Shown here in pieces: positions 33,554 to 42,570 of a stretch of 60,011 nt of DNA (position 1 is the first letter of the stretch; each line of letters begins with the position of its first letter). Below the pieces are notes generated by a model that was not told the DNA's origin, searched no databases, and worked only from the letters and a program-made list of their open reading frames with translations. Made by a program: the position numbers and the translations under genes. The DNA is from Dethiobacter sp. (lineage in GTDB: Bacteria; Bacillota; Dethiobacteria; Dethiobacterales; Dethiobacteraceae): NCBI GenBank assembly GCA_018335875.1, contig JAGXRN010000011.1, positions 1 to 60,011 of the forward strand, written 5' to 3'.

Positions 33554-34579
33554 TTACTTGTTTAACGACTCAAGCTTCATATCGCCGAATTTGATCCATT
33601 CCTTTTTGCGCATGTACTCTGCGATTATCAGAGTAATGGCAGCAGGCAGGATGAAGTGAAGCAGGATAATACCAGTGTAGGTACCCCCGCCCCCGCCCAT
33701 GGCGGTAAGGGTGCCAAACTGGCCTACGAGGCCGCTTGTACCCATTCCTGCGCCGGCGGGTATATTCTGCATCTTAAATAAAGTAGTGGCAAAGGGCCCA
33801 AGGATGGCGCCGGCGATGGTGGGAGGAATCAATATTTTCGGATTTTTCACGATATTGGGAATCTGCAGCATTGAAGTGCCAAGGCCCTGAGAAATAAGGC
33901 CGCCCACACCGTTTTCACGATAACTGGAAACGGCGAAGCCAATCATTTGTGCCGCGCAGCCGACTGTGGCAGCACCGGCGGCGAGCCCGCCCAACTGCAG
34001 CATAATGGCGAGGGCCGCACTGGAGATAGGGGCGGTTAAGGCAAGACCCACAATGACAGATACAAGAATACCCATGGGGATGGGATGCAGTTCTGTGGCG
34101 ACCATAATAACAGAGCCTAAACCTTCCATCAGTGCCTTAATGGCGGGTCCGACAAAGGTACCTGCAGCAATACCGGCCAGAATTGTAACAACAGGAGCAA
34201 CAATAATATCAACTTTGGTCTCACCGGCAACTGCTTTACCAAACTCGGCGCCGACAACAGCGGCAATAAATGAGCCAGCGGGGCCGCCCAGGGCTGCACC
34301 GACTGAACCGGTAACTGTGGAAGCAAACATTACCAGCGGGGGAGCCTTCAAGCCAAAGGCTACGGCGATACCGATGGCCGGTCCCATCATAGCCATGGCC
34401 GATTGGCCGGAAGTGAAGAGGAAATCGATACCCAGCTTCGAGCCAAGTTCTCTGAGAATTAGACCAACAATAAGAGATGCAAAAAGGCCAAGTGCCATGG
34501 CGCCAAGAGCTTCGATACCGTAACGCCTGAGGGTGAACTCGATGTTTTTCCTTTTGAGGAAACTAACTTTTTCAGTCAT
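33554..34579 (-). CDS. EIIC-like (PTS_EIIC_2) membrane transporter without PTS partners
   Basis: A 341-residue, very hydrophobic, glycine- and alanine-rich membrane protein, recognisable as the family annotated 'PTS transporter subunit IIC' (PF13303 type): SGQSAMAMMGPAIGIAVAFG, LHPIPMGILVSVIVGLALTA and GTSGLVGQFGTLTAMGGGG. No EIIA or EIIB gene lies nearby, so phosphotransfer is unlikely for this copy. It is the last gene of the nicotinate operon, four bases after ndhM. From position I infer that it imports nicotinate or exports a product. The family has no firmly established substrate that I know of. Confidence 0.75.
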   Translation of the reverse strand: MTEKVSFLKRKNIEFTLRRYGIEALGAMALGLFASLIVGLILRELGSKLGIDFLFTSGQSAMAMMGPAIGIAVAFGLKAPPLVMFASTVTGSVGAALGGPAGSFIAAVVGAEFGKAVAGETKVDIIVAPVVTILAGIAAGTFVGPAIKALMEGLGSVIMVATELHPIPMGILVSVIVGLALTAPISSAALAIMLQLGGLAAGAATVGCAAQMIGFAVSSYRENGVGGLISQGLGTSMLQIPNIVKNPKILIPPTIAGAILGPFATTLFKMQNIPAGAGMGTSGLVGQFGTLTAMGGGGGTYTGIILLHFILPAAITLIIAEYMRKKEWIKFGDMKLESLNK

Positions 34580-34582
34580 TTA

Positions 34583-35617
34583 TTACTCCTCCTTAGTTGT
34601 TTTCTTTAAGCTTGCCAGTACTTTCTCACTTGTAATGGGAAGGTCCGTTATCCTTACACCGACCGCGTTATAGACAGCATTGGCTATGGCGGCAGCTGTG
34701 GGAATCAGGGCCGGTTCCCCGACACCCTTTGCCCCGAAGGGGCCCGTTGTGTCCTGCTCCTCCACAATTATCGGGTATATTCTGGGGATATCAAGTGATG
34801 TGGGAATTAAATAAGTTGCTAAATCTGGATTTAGGACTTTACCTTCCTGCAGCAACACTTCTTCCGACAATGCATACCCTAGTCCTGTTGCACACCCCCC
34901 TTCAATTTGGCCTTCCACATTCATGGGGTTTATTGCCTTCCCCACGTCATGCGCCGCGATCAGGTTTAAAACGGTAACTTCACCTGTTTCAGTGTCCACC
35001 TCCACTTCAGCAATATGGGTAGCATAAGCATAAGTGCCATAAGGACTACCAGCACCGGTTTCGGGGTTTAGTGCTATGGTGTCCGGATTAAACCAACCGT
35101 GTCCAAGTGTAAGCTTGCCCTGCATGCGGCACTTGCCCAGGCAGTCTGCCAGAGAAACAGAGTTGGTGCGGCAGGAGTCTTTGCAATCCACTAAAAACCG
35201 GGATTTATCCGAGGTGCTCACTACCTGGAGCATTTTATCGCGGCATTCAATTTCAGCAGGGGTCACGTTTAGCATCTCAGCCGCTGTTTCCACTATTATT
35301 TTTTTTGCTTCCGCTGCCGCCATCCTGACGGCATTGCCTGAAATATAGGTCTGCCTGCTGGCAGAAGTGGCGCCGGCTTCCGGCGTAACGGCAGTGTCGG
35401 CCGCTATCACTTTTACATCTTCAATGCCTACACCGATTTCTTCAGCGGCGATTTGTGCCAGCACAGTGCTTGAGCCCTGGCCTATGTCTGCACACCCGGT
35501 GAGGACGATTACTGTCCCGTCATCAAGGACTTCCACAAAAGCCGAAGCAGGGTTGGGCAAACCTGTATTGCCGATCCCATACCACATTGAGGCAATTCCA
35601 GCTCCTATTTTTTTCAT
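34583..35617 (-). CDS. ndhM: Nicotinate dehydrogenase, medium molybdopterin subunit
   Basis: A 344-residue protein corresponding to the C-terminal part of the xanthine-dehydrogenase-family molybdopterin subunit. It carries TGCADIGQGSSTVLAQIAAE (cofactor binding) and GAKGVGEPALIPTAAAIANA, whose Glu is the catalytic base of this family. In Eubacterium barkeri nicotinate dehydrogenase the molybdopterin protein is likewise split into NdhL and NdhM, and the labile selenium cofactor sits on molybdenum. The start overlaps the ndhL stop (ATGA) and is preceded by a run of seven G that can serve as ribosome-binding site. One extra G would fuse both genes in frame, but the established split in the family favours two genes. 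Confidence 0.9.
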   Translation of the reverse strand: MKKIGAGIASMWYGIGNTGLPNPASAFVEVLDDGTVIVLTGCADIGQGSSTVLAQIAAEEIGVGIEDVKVIAADTAVTPEAGATSASRQTYISGNAVRMAAAEAKKIIVETAAEMLNVTPAEIECRDKMLQVVSTSDKSRFLVDCKDSCRTNSVSLADCLGKCRMQGKLTLGHGWFNPDTIALNPETGAGSPYGTYAYATHIAEVEVDTETGEVTVLNLIAAHDVGKAINPMNVEGQIEGGCATGLGYALSEEVLLQEGKVLNPDLATYLIPTSLDIPRIYPIIVEEQDTTGPFGAKGVGEPALIPTAAAIANAVYNAVGVRITDLPITSEKVLASLKKTTKEE

Positions 35618-36918
35618 ACACTGCCCCCCCTGTTTAAAATCTGGTTCAGGCTTTCAGGGCTTAGTACCTCACGTGCTTTGGCTGCGGCCGCCTCCAGTGT
35701 CTGTACAATGCCTACACTTTGTGTCAATGTCGCGCCTGTTGCAGTGACTGAACCCGGCCGCAGGGCATTGCGCAGTCTGATTTCCAAAGGGGAGATGCCA
35801 AGCTTGACGGCAAGCATGTTCATCTGCTCCTCGTGGACAAAAGCAATCTGCGGCACGCCAAAACCTCTCATGGCGCCGGCCTGTGGGTTGTTTGTATAAA
35901 CTGTATAAGACAATATCCTGACGTTTGGCGCCTCGTAAGGGCCTGTGGCGTGAACCGCCGCCCGTGTCAGGACTCCGGGGCCATAGGAGGCGTAAGCGCC
36001 GGTATCGCCGATGATTGTACACTCTACGGCATGCAGCGTCCCGTCTGCCAATGCGCCTGATTTATACCTGACAAAATAGGGGTGGCGCTTGACAGTGGTT
36101 GTGATTGATTCCGGCCTGGAGTAAACCATTTTTACCGGGCGCCGGGTCGCTTTGGCCAGGAGGGCAAGAAATACCTGCACGGAGATGTCAAGCTTGCCGC
36201 CAAAACCTCCCCCGGTGACAGACTGGACCACCCTTACCTGGTGCATACCGATATTAAGGTTTCTGGCAATTTCTTTTCTGTCGTAGTGAGGGTTTTGTGT
36301 TGATACCCAAACGGTTACCATGCCGCCGTCAACTGTGGCCACACCTGCTTCTGTTTCGATATAGGCATGTTCTGTCATTTGAGTGGTGTATTCATCTTCC
36401 ACCACTACGGCACATTGATTAAAGGCGGCCTCGGCATCGCCTTTTATAATTTTTCTTACGCCCAGTATATTGCCGTTGTCATAAACCCGGGGGGCGTCTT
36501 CCTTCATGGCTTCCACGGCTGAAAAAACACCGGGCAGCGGCTCGATCTCAACTAATATCCGCCCCAGGGCCTTTGCGGCGGTTTCTTCGCTTTCTGCCGC
36601 CACAATGGCCAGAGCATCACCAACCATGCGCACCTTCTGGTTGACACCTGACATAATAGGCTGGTCCTTTATGATTATACCGGTACTGTTTCCACCGGGG
36701 ATATCTGCGGCTGTCAGCACCGCTTTGACCCCATCCATTTTTTTTGCCGCGGAAACATCAATACTTTTTACAATCCCATGCGGCAGGGTGCTGCGCAGTA
36801 CTTTGGCATACAGCATCCCTTCCATCTGGATATCAGCGGCGTATTTGGCAGCGCCAAGCACTTTATCGAGGGCATCCGCTTTTTTCACAGAATGTCCAAC
36901 CACTTTATAGTCGTGCAA
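35614..36918 (-). CDS. ndhL: Nicotinate dehydrogenase, large molybdopterin subunit
   Basis: About 434 residues, the N-terminal part of the molybdopterin protein: KVLGAAKYAADI near the start, VTGGGFGGKLDISVQVFLAL and NPQAGAMRGFGVPQIAFVHE (molybdopterin contacts). It oxidises nicotinate to 6-hydroxynicotinate together with NdhM, NdhF and NdhS. The TTG at 36918 is preferred because GAGGAGGTG lies six bases upstream and the start matches the family; an ATG at 36939 overlaps ndhS by eight bases and has only a weak site. Annotators would probably name it xanthine dehydrogenase; the split architecture and the neighbours hnr and ena make nicotinate the better substrate. Confidence 0.9.
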   Translation of the reverse strand: MHDYKVVGHSVKKADALDKVLGAAKYAADIQMEGMLYAKVLRSTLPHGIVKSIDVSAAKKMDGVKAVLTAADIPGGNSTGIIIKDQPIMSGVNQKVRMVGDALAIVAAESEETAAKALGRILVEIEPLPGVFSAVEAMKEDAPRVYDNGNILGVRKIIKGDAEAAFNQCAVVVEDEYTTQMTEHAYIETEAGVATVDGGMVTVWVSTQNPHYDRKEIARNLNIGMHQVRVVQSVTGGGFGGKLDISVQVFLALLAKATRRPVKMVYSRPESITTTVKRHPYFVRYKSGALADGTLHAVECTIIGDTGAYASYGPGVLTRAAVHATGPYEAPNVRILSYTVYTNNPQAGAMRGFGVPQIAFVHEEQMNMLAVKLGISPLEIRLRNALRPGSVTATGATLTQSVGIVQTLEAAAAKAREVLSPESLNQILNRGGSV

Positions 36919-36931
36919 AGAATTCACCTCC

Positions 36932-37405
36932 TCAGGCATGATCACCCTTAGCCACTTTTTCGATTGCAGCCGCAATCTTGGAGTAACCGGTGCAGCGGCA
37001 TAGATTTCCGGAGATATGTTCCTTTATTTCGTCGGCTGTGGGTTTGGGTTTGGCGTCCAACAACGCTTTGGCACTGAGGAGCATCCCCGGCGTACAAAAG
37101 CCGCACTGGACGGCGCCTTCCGCAATAAATGCTTCCTGCAGGGGATGAATCTTATCATAGCTGCCGATTCCCTCAACTGTTATCACTTCACTGCCATCCA
37201 CGCGGGCAGCAAGCACCAGGCATGAGTTTACTGCTTTATCATCAAGCAGTACAGTACAGGCCCCGCATTCACCCTCTCCGCACCCTACTTTGGTGCCGGT
37301 CAGGCCAAACACTTCCCTTATTAAGTCAACCAACAGCAAATCAGGCTCAATACTGGCTGTTACTTCTTTACCGTTCAGCTTAAAGCCCACAGACACTTTA
37401 CTCAT
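36932..37405 (-). CDS. ndhS: Nicotinate dehydrogenase, [2Fe-2S] subunit
   Basis: About 157 residues with two [2Fe-2S] clusters. The plant-type cluster uses GCGEGECGACTVLLD with a further Cys in NSCLV; the second uses QCGFCTPGM and NLCRCTGY, the standard C-terminal motif of molybdenum hydroxylases. It carries electrons from the molybdenum site to the FAD subunit. The ATG at 37405 has GGGGGAG seven bases upstream; a GTG at 37411 is possible. It overlaps ndhF by eight bases and precedes ndhL. Confidence 0.93.
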   Translation of the reverse strand: MSKVSVGFKLNGKEVTASIEPDLLLVDLIREVFGLTGTKVGCGEGECGACTVLLDDKAVNSCLVLAARVDGSEVITVEGIGSYDKIHPLQEAFIAEGAVQCGFCTPGMLLSAKALLDAKPKPTADEIKEHISGNLCRCTGYSKIAAAIEKVAKGDHA

Positions 37406-38270
37406 ATGCACACTCCCCCCCGGCCCTTTGCAGAGCTTGGCCCAGCGACCTTTTTACAACAATCTCCACCATATCACGGCGATATTCCGCGGTTGAGCGA
37501 ATATCGCTAATGGCCCTGGCATATTGTATAGCCATTTTTCCTGCATCATCCAGAACACCGGAGCCTGCCTGCCTGCCTTTGAGCCACTCTTCCACGGCAG
37601 GGAGGCGGAGTGGTGTGGGGCCAACTGCGCCCACAGCCAGCCTTACATCTTCAATAACTCCGTTTTCCACTCTCACCCAGGCTGCACCGTTGACAACTGA
37701 AATGGCCATGGCCTTCCGTTTACCCAATTTTATAAATGATGCGCCTTCTTTGGGCTTTAAAGCTGTGATGCGCACAGCTGTTATAAGCTCACCTTTTGTA
37801 AGCAAAGTTTTTCCCGGCCCCTGGAAGAAATCCGGCAAGGCGATATATACCTTTTGACCCTGGCTGTCGACCTCCACACAGGCGTCCAAAACCATCAGCG
37901 CCGGCACGGAATCGGCGGCAGGAGAGGCGCTGACAATGTTTCCGCCAATCGTTGCAGTATTGCGGATTTGGGGAGAACCAATCCGGCTTGCCGCTTCTGC
38001 CAGGACAAAAGCTCTCTCCCTGATAAATGAAGAATGAATAAGCCTTGCATGGGTTACAGCAGCACCGATCGTGATTTTCCCACCGGCTTCAGCGATTCCC
38101 TGCAATTCTGTGACCGCGCTTATGTCCACAAGATTTTGCGTTATAAAACTGTTTCTTTTCAGCTTAACAAGCAGGTCAGTGCCTCCCGCCACAAAGGCAT
38201 AGTCGTTTAAACCGCCAATGGCATCCAATAAGTCGGGCCAGGTTTTTGGCCTGTGATAAGTAAGTTCCAT
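37398..38270 (-). CDS. ndhF: Nicotinate dehydrogenase, FAD subunit
   Basis: A 290-residue CoxM/XdhB-type flavoprotein. FVAGGTDLLVKLKRN and IRNTATIGGNIVSASPAADS are the two FAD-binding motifs of the family. The C-terminal CO-dehydrogenase flavoprotein domain follows (LGKRKAMAISVVNGAAWV). It passes electrons to NAD(P) in the known enzyme. First of the four dehydrogenase subunit genes in the operon; the order F-S-L-M is that reported for Eubacterium barkeri. It lies about 50 bases after the enamidase gene. Confidence 0.92.
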   Translation of the reverse strand: MELTYHRPKTWPDLLDAIGGLNDYAFVAGGTDLLVKLKRNSFITQNLVDISAVTELQGIAEAGGKITIGAAVTHARLIHSSFIRERAFVLAEAASRIGSPQIRNTATIGGNIVSASPAADSVPALMVLDACVEVDSQGQKVYIALPDFFQGPGKTLLTKGELITAVRITALKPKEGASFIKLGKRKAMAISVVNGAAWVRVENGVIEDVRLAVGAVGPTPLRLPAVEEWLKGRQAGSGVLDDAGKMAIQYARAISDIRSTAEYRRDMVEIVVKRSLGQALQRAGGECAYE

Positions 38271-38323
38271 CCATCCACCTCATTTGCCCATTTAGTTTTA
38301 CTGCGACTGGGTCATAAATACTC

Positions 38324-39487
38324 TTAACCTGCTATAATGACCGGCTTTCTCTTGGCCGGCGGGGTGTTCCTGCTGGGCTGCACCAGAATCTTGCCGTCGA
38401 TGACAACCATGGATACCGCAGGGATATCTCCCGCCTCCAGTGCGCCGATTGTATCCTCTCCCACTGAACCCATGGGCGCATCGAGAATCACAAAGTCAGC
38501 TTCTCTGCCGGGCTCTATGATACCGGTGTTAAGACCGTAAAGACGGGCGGTATTGCCTGTGGCCATGGCTACGGCCTGCCCGGCAGGTATTGCGGAGAGT
38601 GAGGTGAGCTGTGCAATTACACGCAGGATACCAAGGGGGATTACTCCTGTGCCTGAGGGGGCGTCGTTGCCGATGGTAATGCGGTGCAGCTCTCCTCTCT
38701 CATTAAGGAGCCGTGCGGCAAAGTCTGCTGCTTTGGGATTGCCGCAGTGCACAATCTCCATTGCCATCTTCCCCTGGACAGCCATCTTCTCTATTTCAGC
38801 AAGCGGAGGTGCTGTGGGACCGCCGTTTACGTGAGAAGCCACATCGGGCCCGACACTGATCACATCATCTGCTGTTACCACGGAGCTGCCGGGAATGGAT
38901 GTGCCGCCGGTATGCATCATAACTTTCATGCCGTGGCTGTGTGCCCATTGCACCATTTGGGCGGCCTCCTGCGGGTCTTTGACACTGCCAAGGCCAATCT
39001 CTCCCACCAACCATACGCCTTCACGGGCCATTTCAGCAAAGTCGGACTCTGTCAGCCCCTTTTCCAGAATCAGTGCGCCGCCGTGCAGCTTGACACCGGC
39101 AGGACGCTGGTTAGCGGAGCATTTATGGGCCAGTATAGCTAGCGCCTTCACCCCGGAAGGGTCCTTTGGCCGGCCCGGGGTGTGAGCCTCACCGGCGGAA
39201 ATCATTGTTGTCACCCCGCCGTGCAGGGAGCTGTCAATAAAGTCAGACATCTTCTGGCGCGGTGTAAAATCACCGAGTACGGGGTGGACATGCCCGTCTA
39301 TCAGCCCGGGAGCAAGAGTCATTCCCTGCAGGTCCACCACCTTATCAACTTCCACTTCAGCTACATCTGTGTTTCCGATGGTTTCAATAACACCATCACG
39401 TACAAGAACCGAGTCGGCTTTTATAATCGGACGCTCCATGTCTCCGCTTAGCAGGGTGCCAATATTTTTAAACAGTAGGGTACTCAT
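38324..39487 (-). CDS. ena: Enamidase (amidohydrolase family)
   Basis: A 387-residue amidohydrolase. Metal ligands are visible: the HxH in LIDGHVHPVLG (about 65), the later His in MKVMMHTGG, the His in MEIVHCGN and the Asp in TIGNDAPSGTG. The E. barkeri enzyme is a bifunctional Fe-Zn protein that hydrolyses 1,4,5,6-tetrahydro-6-oxonicotinate to 2-formylglutarate and ammonia. The assignment rests on family likeness plus position between the dehydrogenase subunits and hnr in one operon. A generic imidazolonepropionase-like hydrolase is the alternative if context is ignored. Confidence 0.85.
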   Translation of the reverse strand: MSTLLFKNIGTLLSGDMERPIIKADSVLVRDGVIETIGNTDVAEVEVDKVVDLQGMTLAPGLIDGHVHPVLGDFTPRQKMSDFIDSSLHGGVTTMISAGEAHTPGRPKDPSGVKALAILAHKCSANQRPAGVKLHGGALILEKGLTESDFAEMAREGVWLVGEIGLGSVKDPQEAAQMVQWAHSHGMKVMMHTGGTSIPGSSVVTADDVISVGPDVASHVNGGPTAPPLAEIEKMAVQGKMAMEIVHCGNPKAADFAARLLNERGELHRITIGNDAPSGTGVIPLGILRVIAQLTSLSAIPAGQAVAMATGNTARLYGLNTGIIEPGREADFVILDAPMGSVGEDTIGALEAGDIPAVSMVVIDGKILVQPSRNTPPAKRKPVIIAG

Positions 39488-39544
39488 TGTTCCTGCCTCC
39501 TGATCTTACGTTTTCCTGTTTTTGACCTGTGCCATTTTATTTTG

Positions 39545-40135
39545 TCAGCGCAGGCCGTCTTCACCTTTGATTTCTTCCACTTTAAGTCCGCCAATGCGCG
39601 GCAGGGGCCGGCCGCTGTCGGTAACTACGACGATAAGTACCAACTCGTCTGCCCGCGGCGAGTCGGGAAGGTGGACTTCCATGGCGTCAAAATGGGTACG
39701 GACAAAGGCTGCATCTTTGTAGTGGAGAGGGACATCAATGCTGACTCCCGGGTAGCCCAGTTTTTTCGAGGAGGGTATGATGGCCTTGCCCCCTCCTACG
39801 TTGTCACGCATGGGCTTCCCCAACTTGGGATGAAGCACAGCGGCGCAGTGTTCCAATTCCCCTTTTTCACCGACGACTGCAGCTTTGCCGTAGCTGTGCG
39901 CCTCCTCTGGTGAAATGCCAAGGGCAGCTACAGCTTTCCTGGTCAGCATCTCGCCCAGCTCCTCGCTCCAGTCAGATAGGAGGGAGAGGTCTTCAGCATA
40001 AACGCCCGCAAAAGGATTTTTGAAAGCAGCCGCAGCTGCCGCCTTGCGCACCGGCTTCTCCAGTGTTTTTACCCCGTCGGCATGGGTTTCTTCGAGAAAT
40101 ACATACAGCTTGCGCACTTCAGGTTTTGTTGACAA
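39545..40135 (-). CDS. DUF1185 ('amino acid synthesis') family protein
   Basis: A 196-residue protein with MSTKPEVRKLYVFLEETHAD at the start and YGKAAVVGEKGELEHCAAVL in the middle. This is the PF06684-type family, whose members occur in clusters for breakdown of nitrogen heterocycles and related compounds but have no firmly established reaction. It is embedded in the nicotinate operon between the enamidase and the MmsA-like dehydrogenase, so a role at the ring-opened or semialdehyde stage (for example isomerisation or stabilisation of 2-formylglutarate) is conceivable. Its C-terminal part, LPDSPRADELVLIVVVTDSG, is well conserved in the family as I remember it. Confidence 0.7.
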   Translation of the reverse strand: MSTKPEVRKLYVFLEETHADGVKTLEKPVRKAAAAAAFKNPFAGVYAEDLSLLSDWSEELGEMLTRKAVAALGISPEEAHSYGKAAVVGEKGELEHCAAVLHPKLGKPMRDNVGGGKAIIPSSKKLGYPGVSIDVPLHYKDAAFVRTHFDAMEVHLPDSPRADELVLIVVVTDSGRPLPRIGGLKVEEIKGEDGLR

Positions 40136-40159
40136 CTGCTTCAGTCCTTTCTTTTTACT

Positions 40160-41644
40160 CTATATCCAACGCATGCAGACTGTCTTTTCGTCCATAAAAA
40201 GACGCATTGAAGCCATGCGGGATTTTGCCGAACCCACAAATGATTCCCTGCGGGAGCCAAGCGGGAAAAAAGCAAAGGGCTGGGCCACACCAACATTGAC
40301 GCCCACATTGCCCACATTTACTTCGCGCACAAACTGCCGTGCGCTTTTCCCGCTGCCTGTCATAATACAGGCCGAATGTCCAAGATTTGTTTTGGTGTTG
40401 ATCCACTCGATGGCCTGCTCCAGGCTTTCCCCGCGGACCAGCGCCGCCACAGGCCCAAAAGACTCCTCTTTGGCCGCGTTCATGTCAACATTAAAGTTCT
40501 CAAGGATGGTGGGTGCCAGGAAATGGCCGTTGGGATAATCGGGAACGCTTGGATTCCTCCCGTCAAGCACCATGCTTGCCCCTTCTGCAAGTGCCCCGTC
40601 AATCCAGGCCAGCACTTTATCCTTACCGGATTTGGACACCATGGGCCCCAGTTCAGTCTCCTCATCAAGGCCGTACCCAAGCTTTACTCCCATGACAGCC
40701 TCTTTAAATTTGCTTTTTAGTTCATCGTATTTGTCACCGATGACAACAATACTGTCAGCACCAAGGCAGCGCTGGCCTCCCATGCCAAAACAGGCGCGCA
40801 CCAGCCACTGTGCAGATTGATTTATGTCTGCGTCAGGCATGATGACCACATGATTTTTACCGTTGCCGTTGATGGACGAGGGTTTTTTCAGCTTTCCGCA
40901 TAAGTCAAAAAGCTCGTGGCCTGCGCTGTTGGAACCTATAAAGCCGAGGCCCTGGATTTCGGGCTGACGCATAATCTGCTCATTGATTTCCCGGCCGCCA
41001 TGGAGCATGTTGATTACTCCGGGCGGGAACCCAACCTCCTGTGCCACACGGCAGACATACTCCGCCGCCACAGGGACCTGCCTGCTGGGACTGACAACAA
41101 CTGTACAGCCGGCAGCGAGAGCATAGGGGACAAACGATGACCAGGCATGCATGGGGATATTGTTTGGAGTGATTATTAAAAACGGGCCGAGCGGTTCCCA
41201 GGTCAGGTACTGGTCTATACCGGTAGCCACCTGCTCCATATGCTCGTTTTGCTTGGTGAGGCCGTAGAGCGCAGAGCAGGCAGACTCTATATTCTCAATC
41301 ACACGGGCTACCGAGCCCCGGGCTTCCTCAATAGTACGCCCGTGGTCCTGCACCAGCACACGGCTCAGTTCCTCAGTGGACTCTTTGAAACGCGAGCGCA
41401 TATCAAAAAGCAGGCTGGCGCGGTCGCGCATGGGCATATCTTTCCAGTGCACAAAGGCGCGCTGTGCCGCTTCTACTGCTGCACGGGCCTCTTCTTTGGT
41501 GGCAGCAGGGAATGTGGAAATCTCCTCGCCGGTAGTCGGGTTGGTATTTACGTTTACTACCGGGGATTTTGATTCAATCCATTCTCCATTGATGAATAGT
41601 TTTTGCATACCGTAGTGTTTCTTTACTTCAGGCAACAATGCCAT
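40160..41644 (-). CDS. MmsA-like CoA-acylating aldehyde dehydrogenase
   Basis: A 494-residue aldehyde dehydrogenase. The catalytic Cys is in FGMGGQRCLGAD and the NAD-binding region has GFIGSNSAGHELFD. The C-terminus VGNVGVNVGVAQPFAFFPLG followed by SRRESFVG and EKTVCMRW matches methylmalonate-semialdehyde dehydrogenase (MmsA), the CoA-dependent decarboxylating branch of the superfamily. 2-Formylglutarate, the product of enamidase, is a 2-substituted malonate semialdehyde, the substrate type of MmsA. I infer the reaction 2-formylglutarate + CoA + NAD to glutaryl-CoA + CO2 + NADH. Residues typical of glutamate-type general base are not conserved as in ordinary ALDHs, as expected for MmsA. The gene is not part of the E. 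barkeri pathway, so the inference is new for this context. Confidence 0.85.
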   Translation of the reverse strand: MALLPEVKKHYGMQKLFINGEWIESKSPVVNVNTNPTTGEEISTFPAATKEEARAAVEAAQRAFVHWKDMPMRDRASLLFDMRSRFKESTEELSRVLVQDHGRTIEEARGSVARVIENIESACSALYGLTKQNEHMEQVATGIDQYLTWEPLGPFLIITPNNIPMHAWSSFVPYALAAGCTVVVSPSRQVPVAAEYVCRVAQEVGFPPGVINMLHGGREINEQIMRQPEIQGLGFIGSNSAGHELFDLCGKLKKPSSINGNGKNHVVIMPDADINQSAQWLVRACFGMGGQRCLGADSIVVIGDKYDELKSKFKEAVMGVKLGYGLDEETELGPMVSKSGKDKVLAWIDGALAEGASMVLDGRNPSVPDYPNGHFLAPTILENFNVDMNAAKEESFGPVAALVRGESLEQAIEWINTKTNLGHSACIMTGSGKSARQFVREVNVGNVGVNVGVAQPFAFFPLGSRRESFVGSAKSRMASMRLFMDEKTVCMRWI

Positions 41645-41673
41645 CTTCTAATTCCTCCCTGTCTTCATGTAGT

Positions 41674-42570
41674 TTACATAGTTTGTCTGGTTATTTTCCG
41701 GCTATCATGCAGGTCCAGCCGCGCAGCCAACTCTGGCGGGAAACAGGAGCAGTACGGCCCGGCTGTAAGCACTGAGCCCCCAATCAGCCCGCGGCTGTAA
41801 AGTTCTTGCGCAGAGGCAAGCCCGTTTTCAAGCGCGCGGCGGAAGACTTCGGGGGCAGGGTCTTTTAAGGCGACTGTAACGGGAAGCTCCGCGATATCAG
41901 TATCAGGGTCAACCTCCCTGGCAGGACGGCGGATGATTGAGGGATCTTCGTGGTAGGTACTGTTGGCTATCAGTGTGGCACAGGCATCGGCCAGGCTTGC
42001 GCTGCCGGCCAGCACAGTTACACTGGTGGCAATCCCCTGCGTCAGGCTTCTGCCGCCAAGGCCGCTGGTGGCAATCCCTCTCCACCCGTCCTGCTCAGCT
42101 ATTGTCAGGGTCATATTAATGGCGGCGCTGCCTATAAAAGGAGCAATGCCTACCCGGATAAATTCCTGCTGTGGAAGGCGCAAGGCAATGTCTCCGCCAT
42201 TATTGACGATAACCGTGTCAGCGCCTAGTTCTTGGAGGAAGTCGGCCACGCAGTCGGCAAAGGTGCCGGCCACTGCCGCCATGGATGTAAGCGATGTATC
42301 GCCGGTGGCGTTGACAGCGGCAGCCATGCGGCAAAGGACCTCAGGAAACTGCCGCCGCTTGCCGGAAACTGCGGCCGGCGGCTGCTTTGCCAGGGGAAGA
42401 CAGGCTGAGAGCGTCTCCAGGAGTTCCTTTACACAGCCTGCCGCTGCTTTTAGCTGCCTGCCCGCAAGAGGTTTGCCGCGTGAGGAGGCGCTGATGAGCA
42501 TCTGCACAGGGCCATAATCGAGGAATATTTTCCCGGGACCCTTTGCGGTCAGGAAAAAATCTCCTTTCAT
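41674..42570 (-). CDS. UPF0280 (ApbE-like) protein, possible flavin transferase for Hnr
   Basis: A 298-residue UPF0280/COG2122 protein, distantly related to the FMN transferase ApbE: AGTFADCVADFLQELGADTV, IVNNGGDIAL and, later, GIATSGLGGRSLTQGIATSV then LADACATLIANS follow the ApbE core pattern. ApbE attaches FMN to Thr in motifs ending in (S/G)AT. The next gene upstream, hnr, overlaps by four bases; the known Hnr enzyme contains covalently bound flavin and this Hnr has a GSAT segment. I therefore suggest that this protein attaches the flavin of Hnr. This is inference; UPF0280 proteins have no proven function that I know of. Confidence 0.75.
   Translation of the reverse strand: MKGDFFLTAKGPGKIFLDYGPVQMLISASSRGKPLAGRQLKAAAGCVKELLETLSACLPLAKQPPAAVSGKRRQFPEVLCRMAAAVNATGDTSLTSMAAVAGTFADCVADFLQELGADTVIVNNGGDIALRLPQQEFIRVGIAPFIGSAAINMTLTIAEQDGWRGIATSGLGGRSLTQGIATSVTVLAGSASLADACATLIANSTYHEDPSIIRRPAREVDPDTDIAELPVTVALKDPAPEVFRRALENGLASAQELYSRGLIGGSVLTAGPYCSCFPPELAARLDLHDSRKITRQTM

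Noticed and set aside
34583..38270. Annotation of the molybdenum hydroxylase as xanthine or purine dehydrogenase
   Set aside because: The molybdopterin subunit is split as in nicotinate dehydrogenase, and hnr and ena lie in the same operon. No purine genes are present.
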